A stretch of DNA of 64,000 nt. It comes from Secundilactobacillus folii (GTDB taxonomy: Bacteria; Bacillota; Bacilli; Lactobacillales; Lactobacillaceae). Below are positions 42,935 to 52,580 of this stretch, one piece after another (positions within the stretch are counted from its first letter, which is position 1; each line of letters opens with the position of its first letter). The position numbers and the translations under genes were made by a program. The notes beneath the pieces were generated by a model. It saw only the letters and a program-made list of their open reading frames with translations. It was not told the DNA's origin and did no database searches. The stretch is taken from positions 124,001 to 188,000 of the forward strand of contig NZ_WNJO01000005.1 of the NCBI RefSeq assembly GCF_009720675.1, written 5' to 3'.

Positions 42935-44133
42935 GTTGTCACCTCAGCATTCAGGGCAATCGGGGCGGTGCTGTGCGGGATCTTAACGAGGCAAGTGGTC
43001 GTCTGCAGATTACCGAGGGCCCCTGACTGGTCAGAACCGTTTGGATAGACTTTCATGCCGTTAAGATCCATTGTGAAGGTGCTTCTGAGTACCCGGTCGA
43101 ACCCGTTAGTTTTATGGTAAGGAGCCGCCAATGTCGCGGTGGTCTTCATGACCCGGCTATTTTGGTGAACGAACCTTCTTAAGATTGGCTCAACGTAGAG
43201 GTAAAAGCCGGTGAAGCACGCACCGGGATTACCAGAAAGCGCCATGACCAGAGTTGAATCCTGGACAAATGCAGTGGTCACACTGCCAGGACGCATCTTC
43301 AGTTTGTTAAACAGCAGGTTGTCAGCATTTCGAGCTGCATCAGCCACAAAATCGAAATCGCCCACGGAAACTGCTCCATCAGTAATGACGATATCGTTAT
43401 TGGCAATGGCGGTTTGAAGAGACTGCTTAAGTAGCGCGGTATCATCGATCAACTGTTCGTAGGATGTGATCACACCGCCGTTTTCAGTCACCAGTGATTT
43501 GATCATTGGACCGTTACTGTTATAGATTTTTCCGGCTTGAAGCGGTTCATCGGGCTTCATCAGTTCGGTGCCGGTGGTAATGATTGCGACGCGTGGGCGA
43601 GCATAAACAGTAACTTCTTGAATGCCAAAGGCGGATAGGATCGCTAAGCCACCAGGATTCAGTTCACTGTCGGCCGCAATTAGTTGGTCGCCCTCAGCAA
43701 ATTCCGTTCCGATTTCGGTAATGTTACTGTGCTTTTCGGTCACCACCATTTTGACTTCGTCTGGATGACCGTCGACTTCACGGGTTTGCTCCAGCATAAT
43801 CACTTTGCCGGCATTTTCGGGTACGAAAGCACCGGTCATGATGCGCGTCGTTTCGTTTTCACCTAAGGGACCATCAAACGTGGCACCAGCGGGGATGTTG
43901 CCGACCACTTTGAACACTTTCGGGTAGTCGTGGTCGTCTTCTGCGCGGATCGCGTAACCGTCATAACCGGAACGTCGGAAATGCGGGTAGGCATATGGGG
44001 CGGTGACTGCCTGAGCCAATACGCGGTGGTTCGCCTCACTTACGGAAATGGTTTCCGTTTTAGTTGGTAATTGAATGGTGGCCAATTTGTCCATCGCTTC
44101 ATCGATTGAAATTGGGTAACGTCTTGTTAACAT
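42913..44133 (-). CDS. moeA: Molybdopterin molybdenumtransferase
   Basis: A 406-residue MoeA inserting molybdate into adenylated molybdopterin. Domain marks: [13 protein letters not shown], the [12 protein letters not shown] segment, [17 protein letters not shown], the MoCF-like core [33 protein letters not shown] and [22 protein letters not shown] precedes the ATG. It lies between moaB and mobB-moaC; all genes are closely packed. Confidence 0.94.
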   Translation of the reverse strand: MLTRRYPISIDEAMDKLATIQLPTKTETISVSEANHRVLAQAVTAPYAYPHFRRSGYDGYAIRAEDDHDYPKVFKVVGNIPAGATFDGPLGENETTRIMTGAFVPENAGKVIMLEQTREVDGHPDEVKMVVTEKHSNITEIGTEFAEGDQLIAADSELNPGGLAILSAFGIQEVTVYARPRVAIITTGTELMKPDEPLQAGKIYNSNGPMIKSLVTENGGVITSYEQLIDDTALLKQSLQTAIANNDIVITDGAVSVGDFDFVADAARNADNLLFNKLKMRPGSVTTAFVQDSTLVMALSGNPGACFTGFYLYVEPILRRFVHQNSRVMKTTATLAAPYHKTNGFDRVLRSTFTMDLNGMKVYPNGSDQSGALGNLQTTTCLVKIPHSTAPIALNAEVTTWLLPFK

Positions 44134-44151
44134 TGTTTGCTCTCCTTTTCG

Positions 44152-44619
44152 TCATTTACGACGTTCAAATAATAGGTGTTGATATTCCGGAATAATGAGG
44201 TTTGACATGGCCGTCCGGCAGGCACCAGTTGATCCCGGTAAGCAGTAGCACAACTGATGATAGTAGTTGAATCCTGCGATGGCACGGGAAGCGAGAGCGT
44301 GAGTACCAATTTCTTGATACGAAAGTTCCCGGAAAGTTTCACCAAAGCCAGTGACCTTGGTTGTCAATAACGGTTCAATAGCTGGAATCGTCACATCTCT
44401 GCGGGCGATACCGGTGCCGCCATTTGTGACGATGAGATCCGGCTCCGCCAGCTCAAATTGCAAGAACTGAGCCTGGATTTCCACAACATCGTCCTTGACG
44501 ACTTGCCGGTCGAGGACGGAGACGTCGTTTTTTCGAAATTCATCCACTAGGTATTGGCCTGATTTGTCATCACTTAAATTACGAGTATCGCTAATTGTCA
44601 AAATCATAACGGATGTCAT
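44152..44619 (-). CDS. moaB: Molybdopterin adenylyltransferase MoaB/MogA family
   Basis: A 155-residue MoCF-fold protein: LTISDTRNLSDDKSGQYL, VTNGGTGIARRDVTIPAIEP (the GGTG motif that binds molybdopterin) and LPGSTGACRTAM. It adenylates molybdopterin before MoeA acts. It starts with ATG overlapping the moeB stop by 4 bp (ATGA). Confidence 0.9.
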   Translation of the reverse strand: MTSVMILTISDTRNLSDDKSGQYLVDEFRKNDVSVLDRQVVKDDVVEIQAQFLQFELAEPDLIVTNGGTGIARRDVTIPAIEPLLTTKVTGFGETFRELSYQEIGTHALASRAIAGFNYYHQLCYCLPGSTGACRTAMSNLIIPEYQHLLFERRK

Positions 44620-45653
44620 TTTTGGAGCTCCTCCTGTTCCTCAGCGATTGGTAACGCCTGTTTTAAATCATTAAAAATTTTCGTGGCGGCTGCTAAAGTC
44701 GGCATACCATAAAGTAGCAGTTTACCGTTGTCAAAATAGCTGATGGCATAAGTTTGCCACCTAAAGGTCAAAAACCGCTTAAACTGATGACTTTGAACGT
44801 TGCGGTCAGTTAACCAATTGCTGAAAGTTTGAAGTGTCAACGGTGCTGAGAACTTGACGCTATAGGTCTGGGTGCCGCAGAGCACCTGTAGCTGTTCAGC
44901 TTGGGGCGCTTCTGTGAGCGGCCAATCGTGTCGCGAGCAGATCGGACACTGGTGGTCTTTATTAACTTTGTAGGACTGCTGCATCATTTGCCAATTATCA
45001 ATGGTGATCAACTGGTCAAAGTTAACGCCCGTTTTATCAACTAGATAGTGCAGTGCCAGTGAGACCTGTAGGCCAGAGACGAGCGGAACTAGTGCAGTGT
45101 TGACACCAATCAGGTCGCAATCGGTTTGCATCAGCGAGTCTAGGTTAGGGTAGAGACAACTTAGACACGGGTGCTTTGCGGGTGACATTGCCATGACGCT
45201 GCCAAAGTTGCCGGCACAACTGGCAAAAATAAAGTCGAAACCTTGGTTGATAGCAGCTTTATTGAGTAGGTCTCTGGTTTTGAAATTATCGAGGCAATCA
45301 CAGACTAAGTCGAAGTGTAGGGTTGTTAGATGCAGTTTAGTGAGCGCTTCTGGATAGATGTCGATTTGAACGTTGTGGTTGATTGCTAACAGGTGGTCGC
45401 GAGCAGCAGTGACCTTGAATTTCTGGTCTTTGACATCCTGTTCGGTGAACAGGGCTTGGCGTTGCAGGTTAGTGGTCGAGACAATGTCTGGATCAACTAG
45501 GATCAGGTGAGCAACTCCGGCGCGAACTAATTGGCTAGCGGTGTAGCTGCCGAGGGCACCGACGCCGGCAATTAGGATTGTTGAGGCGCAAATGCGGCGT
45601 TGACCAGCAACACCGATGGTACGAACGCGTTCTTGGCGGTCGTAACGGTTCAT
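44616..45653 (-). CDS. moeB: MoeB/ThiF-family adenylyltransferase
   Basis: A 345-residue E1-like enzyme that would adenylate the C-terminal glycine of MoaD for sulfur transfer. ATP site: AGVGALGSYTASQLVRAGV; VDPDIVSTTNLQRQALF; conserved Arg in the LQRQ segment; DCLDNFKTR. A zinc site is formed by PCLSC and CPIC pairs. The C-terminal 90 residues (from QLQVLCGTQTYSVKF) are not a rhodanese but a short unknown domain. ATG 45653 is preceded by GGAGGTG. It is the first gene of the molybdenum cofactor operon, divergent from narG. Confidence 0.88.
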   Translation of the reverse strand: MNRYDRQERVRTIGVAGQRRICASTILIAGVGALGSYTASQLVRAGVAHLILVDPDIVSTTNLQRQALFTEQDVKDQKFKVTAARDHLLAINHNVQIDIYPEALTKLHLTTLHFDLVCDCLDNFKTRDLLNKAAINQGFDFIFASCAGNFGSVMAMSPAKHPCLSCLYPNLDSLMQTDCDLIGVNTALVPLVSGLQVSLALHYLVDKTGVNFDQLITIDNWQMMQQSYKVNKDHQCPICSRHDWPLTEAPQAEQLQVLCGTQTYSVKFSAPLTLQTFSNWLTDRNVQSHQFKRFLTFRWQTYAISYFDNGKLLLYGMPTLAAATKIFNDLKQALPIAEEQEELQK

Positions 45654-45693
45654 GGCAAACACCTCCAATCAGATTAGAAATTTTGTAGAAATA

Positions 45694-45757
45694 TAGGTAT
45701 TTCCCTAGTCGAAGTATAACAAGTAGCATGCTAATCTTGATATTAGGGAAATGACTA
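45694..45757. promoter_or_regulatory. Two candidate NreC boxes in the moeB-narG spacer
   Basis: Site 1, 45694-45707: TAGGTATTTCCCTA, one mismatch from the TAGGG-N4-CCCTA palindrome I recall for staphylococcal NreC. Site 2, 45744-45757: TAGGGAAATGACTA, exactly 50 bp away. Site 1 read on the minus strand and site 2 share TAGGGAAAT. A TATACT-like -10 for moeB lies between them on the minus strand. Confidence 0.5.
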
Positions 45758-45771
45758 ATTAGGCCAAGGTG

Positions 45772-45942
45772 CAAGGCAAGGTGCGGAGCAAGGCGGTTAA
45801 GGACTGGAGCATAAGCTGACTCTGGCAGAAACCCCCGAACTTGGGATTTATGGCAGAGTTGGCTTATGTGCAAGTCCTTGCCTTGAGGAGCCTGATTCAA
45901 CTAAGGTGCGGAGCAAGTCCTTGCCTTGAGGAGCCCGATTCA
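45772..45942. repeat. Tandem repeat and nested inverted repeats in the moeB-narG spacer (candidate structured leader)
   Basis: A 30-bp unit (GCAAGTCCTTGCC...GATTCA) occurs at 45870-45899 and 45913-45942, 29 of 30 identical, 43 bp apart; AAGGTGCGGAGCAAG occurs at 45778-45792 and 45903-45917. Nested pairings: AAGGACT 45799-45805 with AGTCCTT 45873-45879, CATAAGC with GCTTATG, CTCTG with CAGAG. CAAGGCAAG (45772-45780) pairs perfectly with CTTGCCTTG in either repeat copy (45877-45885 or 45920-45928). The strand used cannot be told; it could act in the narG or the moeB leader. Confidence 0.6.
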
Positions 45943-46102
45943 GCAATGTCGCTGAACCAGTTCTAACTCCGCCTCCCACCAAAGCCTAAGTAACAAGGAA
46001 ACCAAAGCGCACATTCTAAGCTCTGATGGCCCCAGTCAGATGCAACCCGTTTTCCGAAAAGTCATTCACCTTGATCTCGAACAAAGAGGAGGTAGCAGAA
46101 AA

Positions 46103-49100
46103 GTGAAAAAATCCCGCTTTTTTAACCGCGTTGAGAAGTTTAACGGGACTTTTACCCAGTTGGAGGAACACAATCGCCGCTGGGAAAAGCTCTATCGTCA
46201 ACGCTGGGCGCATGATAAAGTTGTTCGGACAACTCATGGTGTGAACTGTACGGGGTCTTGCAGCTGGAATGTGTATGTCAAACAGGGTGTGATCACTTGG
46301 GAACACCAAGCGACTGATTATCCAGAGTGTGGCATCAACATGCCCGGTTACGAACCTCGGGGTTGTCCACGGGGGGCTAGTTTTTCGTGGTATGAATACA
46401 GCCCGGTTCGTATTAAGTATCCCTACGTTAGAGGTAAGTTGTGGCGTTTATGGGTGGCAGCTAAACAGCAATTTGATAATCCAATTGATGCTTGGGGAAG
46501 CATTGTTGAGGATCCGCAGAAGGCTAAGACCTATAAGAGTGCCCGGGGTCATGGCGGCATGGTTCGGGTTCATCGACCAGAGGCTCTGGAACTGATTTCT
46601 GCTCAGTTACTGTACACGATCAAGAAGTACGGTCCAGACCGGATTGCCGGCTTTACACCGATTCCTGCAATGTCGATGATGAGTTACGCTTCTGGCGCTC
46701 GATTCATCTCGTTGCTGGGTGGTGAGATGCTAAGCTTCTATGATTGGTATGCTGATTTACCGCCGGCATCACCTCAGGTCTGGGGCGAGCAGACTGACGT
46801 GCCTGAATCTGCTGATTGGTATAACAGTCAGTACATTATGATGTGGGGCTCAAACGTGCCCCTAACTCGGACGCCTGATGCCCACTTTATGACTGAGGCG
46901 CGGTACCACGGCGCAAAGATCGTTGCCGTATCGCCTGACTACGCTGAAAACGTGAAGTTTGCCGATAACTGGCTGGCCCCGAATCCCGGTTCGGATGCCG
47001 CTCTAGCCCAGGGTATGACACACGTGATTTTAAATGAGTACTATCAAAAGAAAGACGTTCCAGAATTTCGCAATTATGTTAAACAGTATACGGATCTGCC
47101 ATTCTTGATCACGTTGCAGCCGAGTGCAGCAAATGAAACCGATTACACTTCCAATCGTTTCGTCCGGATCTCGGATTTAACCGCTGATTCAGTTGAAAAT
47201 GGTGACTGGAAGCCCGTTGTCTATGATCAATTGCAAGGCAAAATCGTGGTTCCAAACGGGACCATGGGTCAGCGTTGGGAAGCCGGCCAACAGTGGAACT
47301 TGGAGCTTAAAGATGCGGATGGTAATCAGATCGATCCGCAGCTGTCAGTCGATGCCGAACGTCAGGTCGTTGTCGACTTCCCAGTGTTTGATCAACAGGG
47401 GAACAGCGTTTTAAAACGGCACGTGCCAGTTAAGACAGTTACTTTTAAGGATGGCAGTCAACAGTTAGTCACCACGGTCTTTGATCTGATGATGGCTCAG
47501 TACGGGATCAAGCGTGATCCTAACGATGACCTGGCAGCTAAGGGCTACGATGATGCTGACAGCTGCTTCACCCCTGCTTGGCAGGAAAAAGTGACTGGCG
47601 TTAAACAGAGTCTGGTCATCCAAATTGCCCGTGAATTTGCGCAAAATGCACTGGACACAGGCGGCAAAACCATGGTTATCATGGGTGCCGGGATCAACCA
47701 CTGGTTCAATAGTGATATGACGTATCGAGCCATTATCAATAACTTGATGCTGTGTGGCTGCGAAGGCGTTTCCGGCGGTGGCTGGGCACACTATGTTGGT
47801 CAAGAAAAATTACGGCCGCAAGAAGGCTGGTCAACGATTGCCTTTGCTAACGACTGGCAAAAGGGTGGCGCCCGGCAGCAAAACGGGACTTCCTTCTTCT
47901 ACTTTGCTTCTGATCAGTGGAAGTATGATGAACTGGACAACGAAGCGTTGAAGTCACCCGTCACTAAGTCGAAGCACAGCTACGCCCACACTGCTGATTA
48001 CAATGAACTGGCGATCCGCTTGGGTTGGCTGCCGTCTTATCCGCAGTTTGACCGGAGCAACCTGTCGTTTAGCAAGCAGTATGGCACGACTGACATTGCT
48101 GAGATCTCCAAGCAAGTGATTAAGGAATTGAAAGCCGGCACACTGCATTTTGCCGCTGAAGACCCTGACGCGAAGCAGAATTCACCAAAGAGTCTCTTCA
48201 TCTGGCGCTCAAACCTCTTTACCTCATCGGGGAAGGGTCAAGAATACTTCATGAAGCACCTGTTAGGAACCGAAAACGGGTTGTTGGCCAAGACTAACGA
48301 GCGCAATAAGCCGGAGGAAATGGTCTGGAACGATGACACGATCACCGGGAAGTTAGATTTGACCATCGACATGGACTTCCGAATGGTAGCAACGCCAATG
48401 TACTCGGATGTGATCTTGCCAGCTGCAACCTGGTACGAAAAAGAAGACCTGTCCTCGACGGATATGCACCCGTTCATTCACCCGTTCAACGCGGCCATTA
48501 GCCCAATGTGGGAATCCAAGAGTGACTGGCAACAGTTCAAAGTGCTGGCGCAGACCTTCTCTAATATGGCTAAGAAGTACTACGCTGAGCCACAGTATGA
48601 TCTGAAGACGCAGCCAATGGGGCACGATTCCAAGGGTGAAATTACGCAGCCATTCGGTGAGATCAAGGACTGGAAGAAGGGCGAAATCGAGTGTATCCCG
48701 GGGCAGACGATGCCTGCTTTGTCTCTGATCAAGCGCGATTATACGGCGGTGTATGACAAATACATTTCGTTGGGTCCTAACGCCCGCGGAAAAGTTGGCG
48801 GTGAAGGCTTCTCCTTTGATGTCTCACCAGAATACGATGAACTCAAGGAGATGTTGGGCACCTTTGATAAGGGCGTCAACGCTGGCTGTCCACGACTGGA
48901 CCAGGATAAGTTCGTCTGCGATGCCATTTTGCACCTTTCGAGTACCTCTAACGGTCACGTCGCGGTTAAAGCCTGGAAAAATGCCGAAGAAGTCACTGGG
49001 ATGTCGCTGAGTGATATTCCTGCCGGGCGCGCGTCTGATGTGATGACCTTTAAGAGCATCACCGTTCAACCTGCAGAGGCCATTCCAACGCCGATTTTTA

Positions 49101-49777
49101 CGTCATCGAAGAACGATGGCGATCGGTATTCACCATTTACCGTCAACATCGAACGGCTGGTGCCATTTAGAACTTTAACTGGTCGCCAGCACTTCTTCTT
49201 GGATCACGAGATTTTCCAGGAATACGGTGAGTCACTGGCCACCTATAAACCGACCCTGCCACCGCAAGTCATGGGTCCGGCAGATACCAAAGTGACGCCA
49301 GCAGAAGACGGTCAGGAACTGACCTTACGATACATGACGCCTCATGGAAAGTGGAATATTCACACGATGTACTACGATAATTTGGAGATGTTGACACTCT
49401 TCCGTGGCGGTCCAAACGTCTGGTTAAGTCCGGTTGATGCTGACAAGATCGGCATCAAGGATAACGACTGGCTAGAAATTTACAACCGTAACGGGGTGGT
49501 CACTTGCCGGGCCGTTGTTTCCCACCGGATGCCAGAAGGGTCAATGTATATGTATCACGCCCAGGATATGGAGATTCAAGAACCATTATCCACGATTACT
49601 GGTAACCGTGGTGGTTCGCACAACGCGCCAACTCAGATTCACATCAAGCCGACGCAAATGGTTGGTGGCTACGCGCAATTGAGTTACGGCTTCAACTACT
49701 ACGGCCCAATTGGGAATCAACGTGACCTGTACGTGAACGTGCGCAAGCTAAAGAAGGTGAACTGGAATGAAGATTAA
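46103..49777 (+). CDS. narG: Respiratory nitrate reductase alpha subunit
   Basis: The 1224-residue catalytic Mo-bisMGD subunit, reducing nitrate to nitrite on the cytoplasmic side. The N-terminal FS0 [4Fe-4S] ligands are H45, C49, C53 and C88 (THGVNCTGSCSWN, YEPRGCPRG), the E. coli pattern shifted by four. The Asp in DWYADLPPASPQ probably corresponds to Mo-ligand Asp222. Further marks: MMWGSNVPLTRTPDAHF and NRGGSHNAPTQIHIKPTQM. Start GTG 46103 is 10 nt after AGGAGG (46087-46092); no twin-arginine signal, as expected for a membrane-attached cytoplasmic enzyme. It overlaps narH by 11 bp. Confidence 0.97.
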   Translation: MKKSRFFNRVEKFNGTFTQLEEHNRRWEKLYRQRWAHDKVVRTTHGVNCTGSCSWNVYVKQGVITWEHQATDYPECGINMPGYEPRGCPRGASFSWYEYSPVRIKYPYVRGKLWRLWVAAKQQFDNPIDAWGSIVEDPQKAKTYKSARGHGGMVRVHRPEALELISAQLLYTIKKYGPDRIAGFTPIPAMSMMSYASGARFISLLGGEMLSFYDWYADLPPASPQVWGEQTDVPESADWYNSQYIMMWGSNVPLTRTPDAHFMTEARYHGAKIVAVSPDYAENVKFADNWLAPNPGSDAALAQGMTHVILNEYYQKKDVPEFRNYVKQYTDLPFLITLQPSAANETDYTSNRFVRISDLTADSVENGDWKPVVYDQLQGKIVVPNGTMGQRWEAGQQWNLELKDADGNQIDPQLSVDAERQVVVDFPVFDQQGNSVLKRHVPVKTVTFKDGSQQLVTTVFDLMMAQYGIKRDPNDDLAAKGYDDADSCFTPAWQEKVTGVKQSLVIQIAREFAQNALDTGGKTMVIMGAGINHWFNSDMTYRAIINNLMLCGCEGVSGGGWAHYVGQEKLRPQEGWSTIAFANDWQKGGARQQNGTSFFYFASDQWKYDELDNEALKSPVTKSKHSYAHTADYNELAIRLGWLPSYPQFDRSNLSFSKQYGTTDIAEISKQVIKELKAGTLHFAAEDPDAKQNSPKSLFIWRSNLFTSSGKGQEYFMKHLLGTENGLLAKTNERNKPEEMVWNDDTITGKLDLTIDMDFRMVATPMYSDVILPAATWYEKEDLSSTDMHPFIHPFNAAISPMWESKSDWQQFKVLAQTFSNMAKKYYAEPQYDLKTQPMGHDSKGEITQPFGEIKDWKKGEIECIPGQTMPALSLIKRDYTAVYDKYISLGPNARGKVGGEGFSFDVSPEYDELKEMLGTFDKGVNAGCPRLDQDKFVCDAILHLSSTSNGHVAVKAWKNAEEVTGMSLSDIPAGRASDVMTFKSITVQPAEAIPTPIFTSSKNDGDRYSPFTVNIERLVPFRTLTGRQHFFLDHEIFQEYGESLATYKPTLPPQVMGPADTKVTPAEDGQELTLRYMTPHGKWNIHTMYYDNLEMLTLFRGGPNVWLSPVDADKIGIKDNDWLEIYNRNGVVTCRAVVSHRMPEGSMYMYHAQDMEIQEPLSTITGNRGGSHNAPTQIHIKPTQMVGGYAQLSYGFNYYGPIGNQRDLYVNVRKLKKVNWNED

Positions 49778-51326
49778 AGCCCAAATTGGAATGGTGCTGA
49801 ATCTTGATAAATGCATTGGGTGTCATACCTGTTCAGTAACCTGCAAGAACACTTGGACCAATCGTCCGGGTGCCGAGTATATGTGGTTTAACAACGTAGA
49901 AACCAAACCAGGTGTGGGTTATCCAAAGCGCTGGGAAGACGAAGGCCACTATAAAGGCGGCTGGGAACTTAACAGCAAGGGTAAGCTGCAGCTGCGCGCT
50001 GGTAACAAAATCAATAAAGTTAGTTTAGGCAAGATTTTCTGGAACCCAGACATGCCTGAACTGGATGACTACTACGAACCGTGGACCTATGATTATCAAA
50101 CGTTATTTGGCGCCGAAAGAAAGCATCAGCCTGTCGCCAGAGCTAAGTCACAGATCACGGGTCAAACGATGGATCTGCAGACCGGTCCTAACTGGGATGA
50201 TGATCTGGCGGGTTCACCAAAGTATTTTAAACAGGACCCGAACATGGATAAGATCGAAACGGATATTAAGGCGAACTTTGAAAATGCCTTCATGATGTAT
50301 CTGCCCCGTCTTTGTGAACACTGTTTGAACGCGCCGTGTGTGGCTTCTTGCCCGTCTGGTGCAATGTACAAACGAGACGAGGATGGCATCGTTTTGGTGG
50401 ATCAGGAACGCTGCCGTGGCTGGCGATTTTGCATGACCGGCTGCCCTTACAAGAAAGTCTATTTCAATTGGAAGACGAATAAGGCTGAAAAATGCACGTT
50501 CTGTTATCCCCGCATCGAAGAGGGGGAGCCAACGGTTTGTGCTGAGACCTGTGTTGGCCGAATTCGCTACATTGGTGCGATGTTATACGATGCTGATAGA
50601 GTTGAAGAGGCCGCTGAAACGCCGGATGAAGATAAGCTCTACGAAGCTCAGTTGGGACTCTTCTTGGATCCGAACGACCCAGATATCGTGCAACAGGCTT
50701 TGGCCGATGGCATTTCAGAAGAAATGATCGAAGCAGCGCAAAAGTCGCCGATTTACCGGATGGCGGTTGAGGAAAAAATCGCCTTCCCATTGCATCCTGA
50801 ATACCGGACGATGCCAATGGTTTGGTACATTCCTCCGCTGTCACCGATCATGAACTACTTCGAAGGACGCGATTCGATCAAGAACCCAGAGATGATTTTC
50901 CCAGGAATCGATGAAATGCGGGTGCCAGTGGATTACCTAGCTAGCCTGCTGACGGGCGGAAACGTGGAAGTCATCAAAGCAGCCCTTTATAAGCTGGCCA
51001 TGATGCGGCTTTACATGCGCGCTAAAACAAGTGGGAAAGACTTTGACGCTTCGAAGTTAACTCGCGTTGGCCTCACCGAAAATAGCGCCACATCGCTGTA
51101 TCGTCTGCTGGCAATTGCCAAGTACGAAGACCGGTTCGTGATTCCACGCAGTCACAAGGAACAGTTCGAAGACCTGCAAAGTGAACAGGGTACCGTTGGT
51201 TATGATGAGTGTGAAGGCTGTGCTTTAGCACCGCAACATGGCAGCATGTTTAAGAAGGCTGAAGCTGGTGAATCAACGAATCAGATTTATGCAGAAAGTT
51301 TCTATGGGGGGATCTGGCGTGATTAA
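49767..51326 (+). CDS. narH: Respiratory nitrate reductase beta subunit
   Basis: A 519-residue iron-sulfur electron relay between NarI hemes and NarG. Four cysteine groups are visible: CIGCHTCSVTCKNTW near residue 17, CEHCLNAPCVASCP near 185, CRGWRFCMTGCPYKK near 217 (the Trp replaces a Cys, giving a [3Fe-4S] cluster as in E. coli NarH) and CTFCYP with CAETC near 245-260. ATG 49767 lies inside the narG end, so translation is coupled. Confidence 0.97.
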   Translation: MKIKAQIGMVLNLDKCIGCHTCSVTCKNTWTNRPGAEYMWFNNVETKPGVGYPKRWEDEGHYKGGWELNSKGKLQLRAGNKINKVSLGKIFWNPDMPELDDYYEPWTYDYQTLFGAERKHQPVARAKSQITGQTMDLQTGPNWDDDLAGSPKYFKQDPNMDKIETDIKANFENAFMMYLPRLCEHCLNAPCVASCPSGAMYKRDEDGIVLVDQERCRGWRFCMTGCPYKKVYFNWKTNKAEKCTFCYPRIEEGEPTVCAETCVGRIRYIGAMLYDADRVEEAAETPDEDKLYEAQLGLFLDPNDPDIVQQALADGISEEMIEAAQKSPIYRMAVEEKIAFPLHPEYRTMPMVWYIPPLSPIMNYFEGRDSIKNPEMIFPGIDEMRVPVDYLASLLTGGNVEVIKAALYKLAMMRLYMRAKTSGKDFDASKLTRVGLTENSATSLYRLLAIAKYEDRFVIPRSHKEQFEDLQSEQGTVGYDECEGCALAPQHGSMFKKAEAGESTNQIYAESFYGGIWRD

Positions 51327-51891
51327 TTTTACTCAATTACACGCGTTTTCCGGAGCCTTTGTGGATCTTTCCCGGTTCATTGATTATCCTGATGAAGAGA
51401 CCTTCAGTGATGAAGCCTATCAGGAACTCGTTCAACATTTTCCGGAAACTGCGCAAAAACCAAAGTTGTTAGCTGCCGTTGATGCTTTACGGTCAGAAGA
51501 CCTGCTGCATCAGCAGGCCCACTATTCGAACCTGTTTGAAATGAACAAGCGTTATACCTTGTACATGTCGTACTATAAAATGACTGATTCACGCGAACGG
51601 GGTACGATCTTAGCCAAGTTAAAGATGCTCTACGAAATGTTTGGCGTCACCATCGACGGCAATGAACTCGCGGACTATTTACCAATGTTGCTGGAGTTCT
51701 TAGCCTTTGGTAGTTTTGATGGTGACTATCGGAAACAAGACCTTAAGCTCGCCTTTCAAGTTATGGAAGATGGCACCTATACGTTGTTGCAAAACGCTGC
51801 TGCAGACATTGATGATCCCTATTTCCAGATTATTCAAGTGATCCGTCAAACGCTGCGAGACTGCGTAGAAGTGGAGGTGAAGACCCAATGA
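51319..51891 (+). CDS. narJ: Nitrate reductase maturation chaperone
   Basis: A 190-residue NarJ/TorD-type chaperone, all-helical, with FSGAFVDLSRFIDYPDEETF, YSNLFEMNKRYTLYMSYY (the conserved substrate-binding segment) and ELADYLPMLLEFLA. It holds apo-NarG until cofactor insertion and membrane docking. GTG 51319 overlaps the narH stop and has GGGGGG upstream; the longer in-frame ATG at 51238 is inside narH without a ribosome binding site. Confidence 0.92.
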   Translation: MINFTQLHAFSGAFVDLSRFIDYPDEETFSDEAYQELVQHFPETAQKPKLLAAVDALRSEDLLHQQAHYSNLFEMNKRYTLYMSYYKMTDSRERGTILAKLKMLYEMFGVTIDGNELADYLPMLLEFLAFGSFDGDYRKQDLKLAFQVMEDGTYTLLQNAAADIDDPYFQIIQVIRQTLRDCVEVEVKTQ

Positions 51892-52580
51892 GTCACTTTG
51901 GTTCAATTTTTCTGTGGGTGATTTATCCCTACGCAATGCTACTTTCATTTGTTTTTGGCACGATCATTCGGTTTACGTTCTTTCACGCAGGCATCACGGC
52001 TGTTTCAAGTGAAATGCTGGAGAAGCGAAAGCTAATGGTTGGTAGCCTGGTATTCCACGTGGGTATTATTCTGGCCTTCTTTGGTCACATTTTAGGAATC
52101 CTGATTCCAAAATCCTGGACGGCCTTCTTTGGTATCTCAGACGAGATGTATCACCTGGTCGGTTCGTTGATGATGGGTTCCGGTGCCGGATTATTGGCAC
52201 TGGCCGGTATTATAATCCTGACTTATCGGCGGTTTACCAATGCCCGCGTCTTCATTACCAGTTCGTGGACTGACTTAGTTGTAGACGTCGCACTTTTGAT
52301 CACGATTGCTTTGGGATTAGCCTCAACGCTTTCAAGCCCGTTCATGCCAAACTTTGACTACCGTTCAACGCTGTCGGTCTGGGCGCGTTCACTGTTTTAT
52401 CTACAGCCGAAATGGCAGCTGATGGCGGGAGTGCCGCTGATCTATAAGATTCACGTGATTTGTGGCTTTGCCATTTTTGGGTTCTTCCCGTACACCAGAT
52501 TAGTACACGCTTTGACGTTGCCGTGGCAGTACATCTTCAGACGCTACATCGTTTATCGTCGTCGGCCACGCCGAAGTTGA
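51888..52580 (+). CDS. narI: Respiratory nitrate reductase gamma subunit (cytochrome b)
   Basis: A 230-residue membrane protein with five transmembrane helices. It oxidises menaquinol and passes electrons through two b hemes to NarH. Likely heme ligands are the His residues in FHVGIILAFFGHILGI (residues 52-67) and in KIHVICGF and RLVHALTLPWQY near the C-terminus. ATG 51888 overlaps narJ by 4 bp (ATGA). Lactobacilli usually lack heme synthesis and often menaquinone, so function may need external supply. Confidence 0.95.
   Translation: MSHFGSIFLWVIYPYAMLLSFVFGTIIRFTFFHAGITAVSSEMLEKRKLMVGSLVFHVGIILAFFGHILGILIPKSWTAFFGISDEMYHLVGSLMMGSGAGLLALAGIIILTYRRFTNARVFITSSWTDLVVDVALLITIALGLASTLSSPFMPNFDYRSTLSVWARSLFYLQPKWQLMAGVPLIYKIHVICGFAIFGFFPYTRLVHALTLPWQYIFRRYIVYRRRPRRS

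Noticed and set aside
45535-45900. A 121-codon minus-strand frame over the moeB start and the repeat region
   Set aside because: It overlaps moeB in another frame and passes through non-coding tandem repeats; no ribosome binding site.
45772-45942. Assigning the structured spacer to the known Moco riboswitch
   Set aside because: I could not match the conserved Moco motif elements; only the pairing and repeats are visible, so it is left as an unnamed structure.
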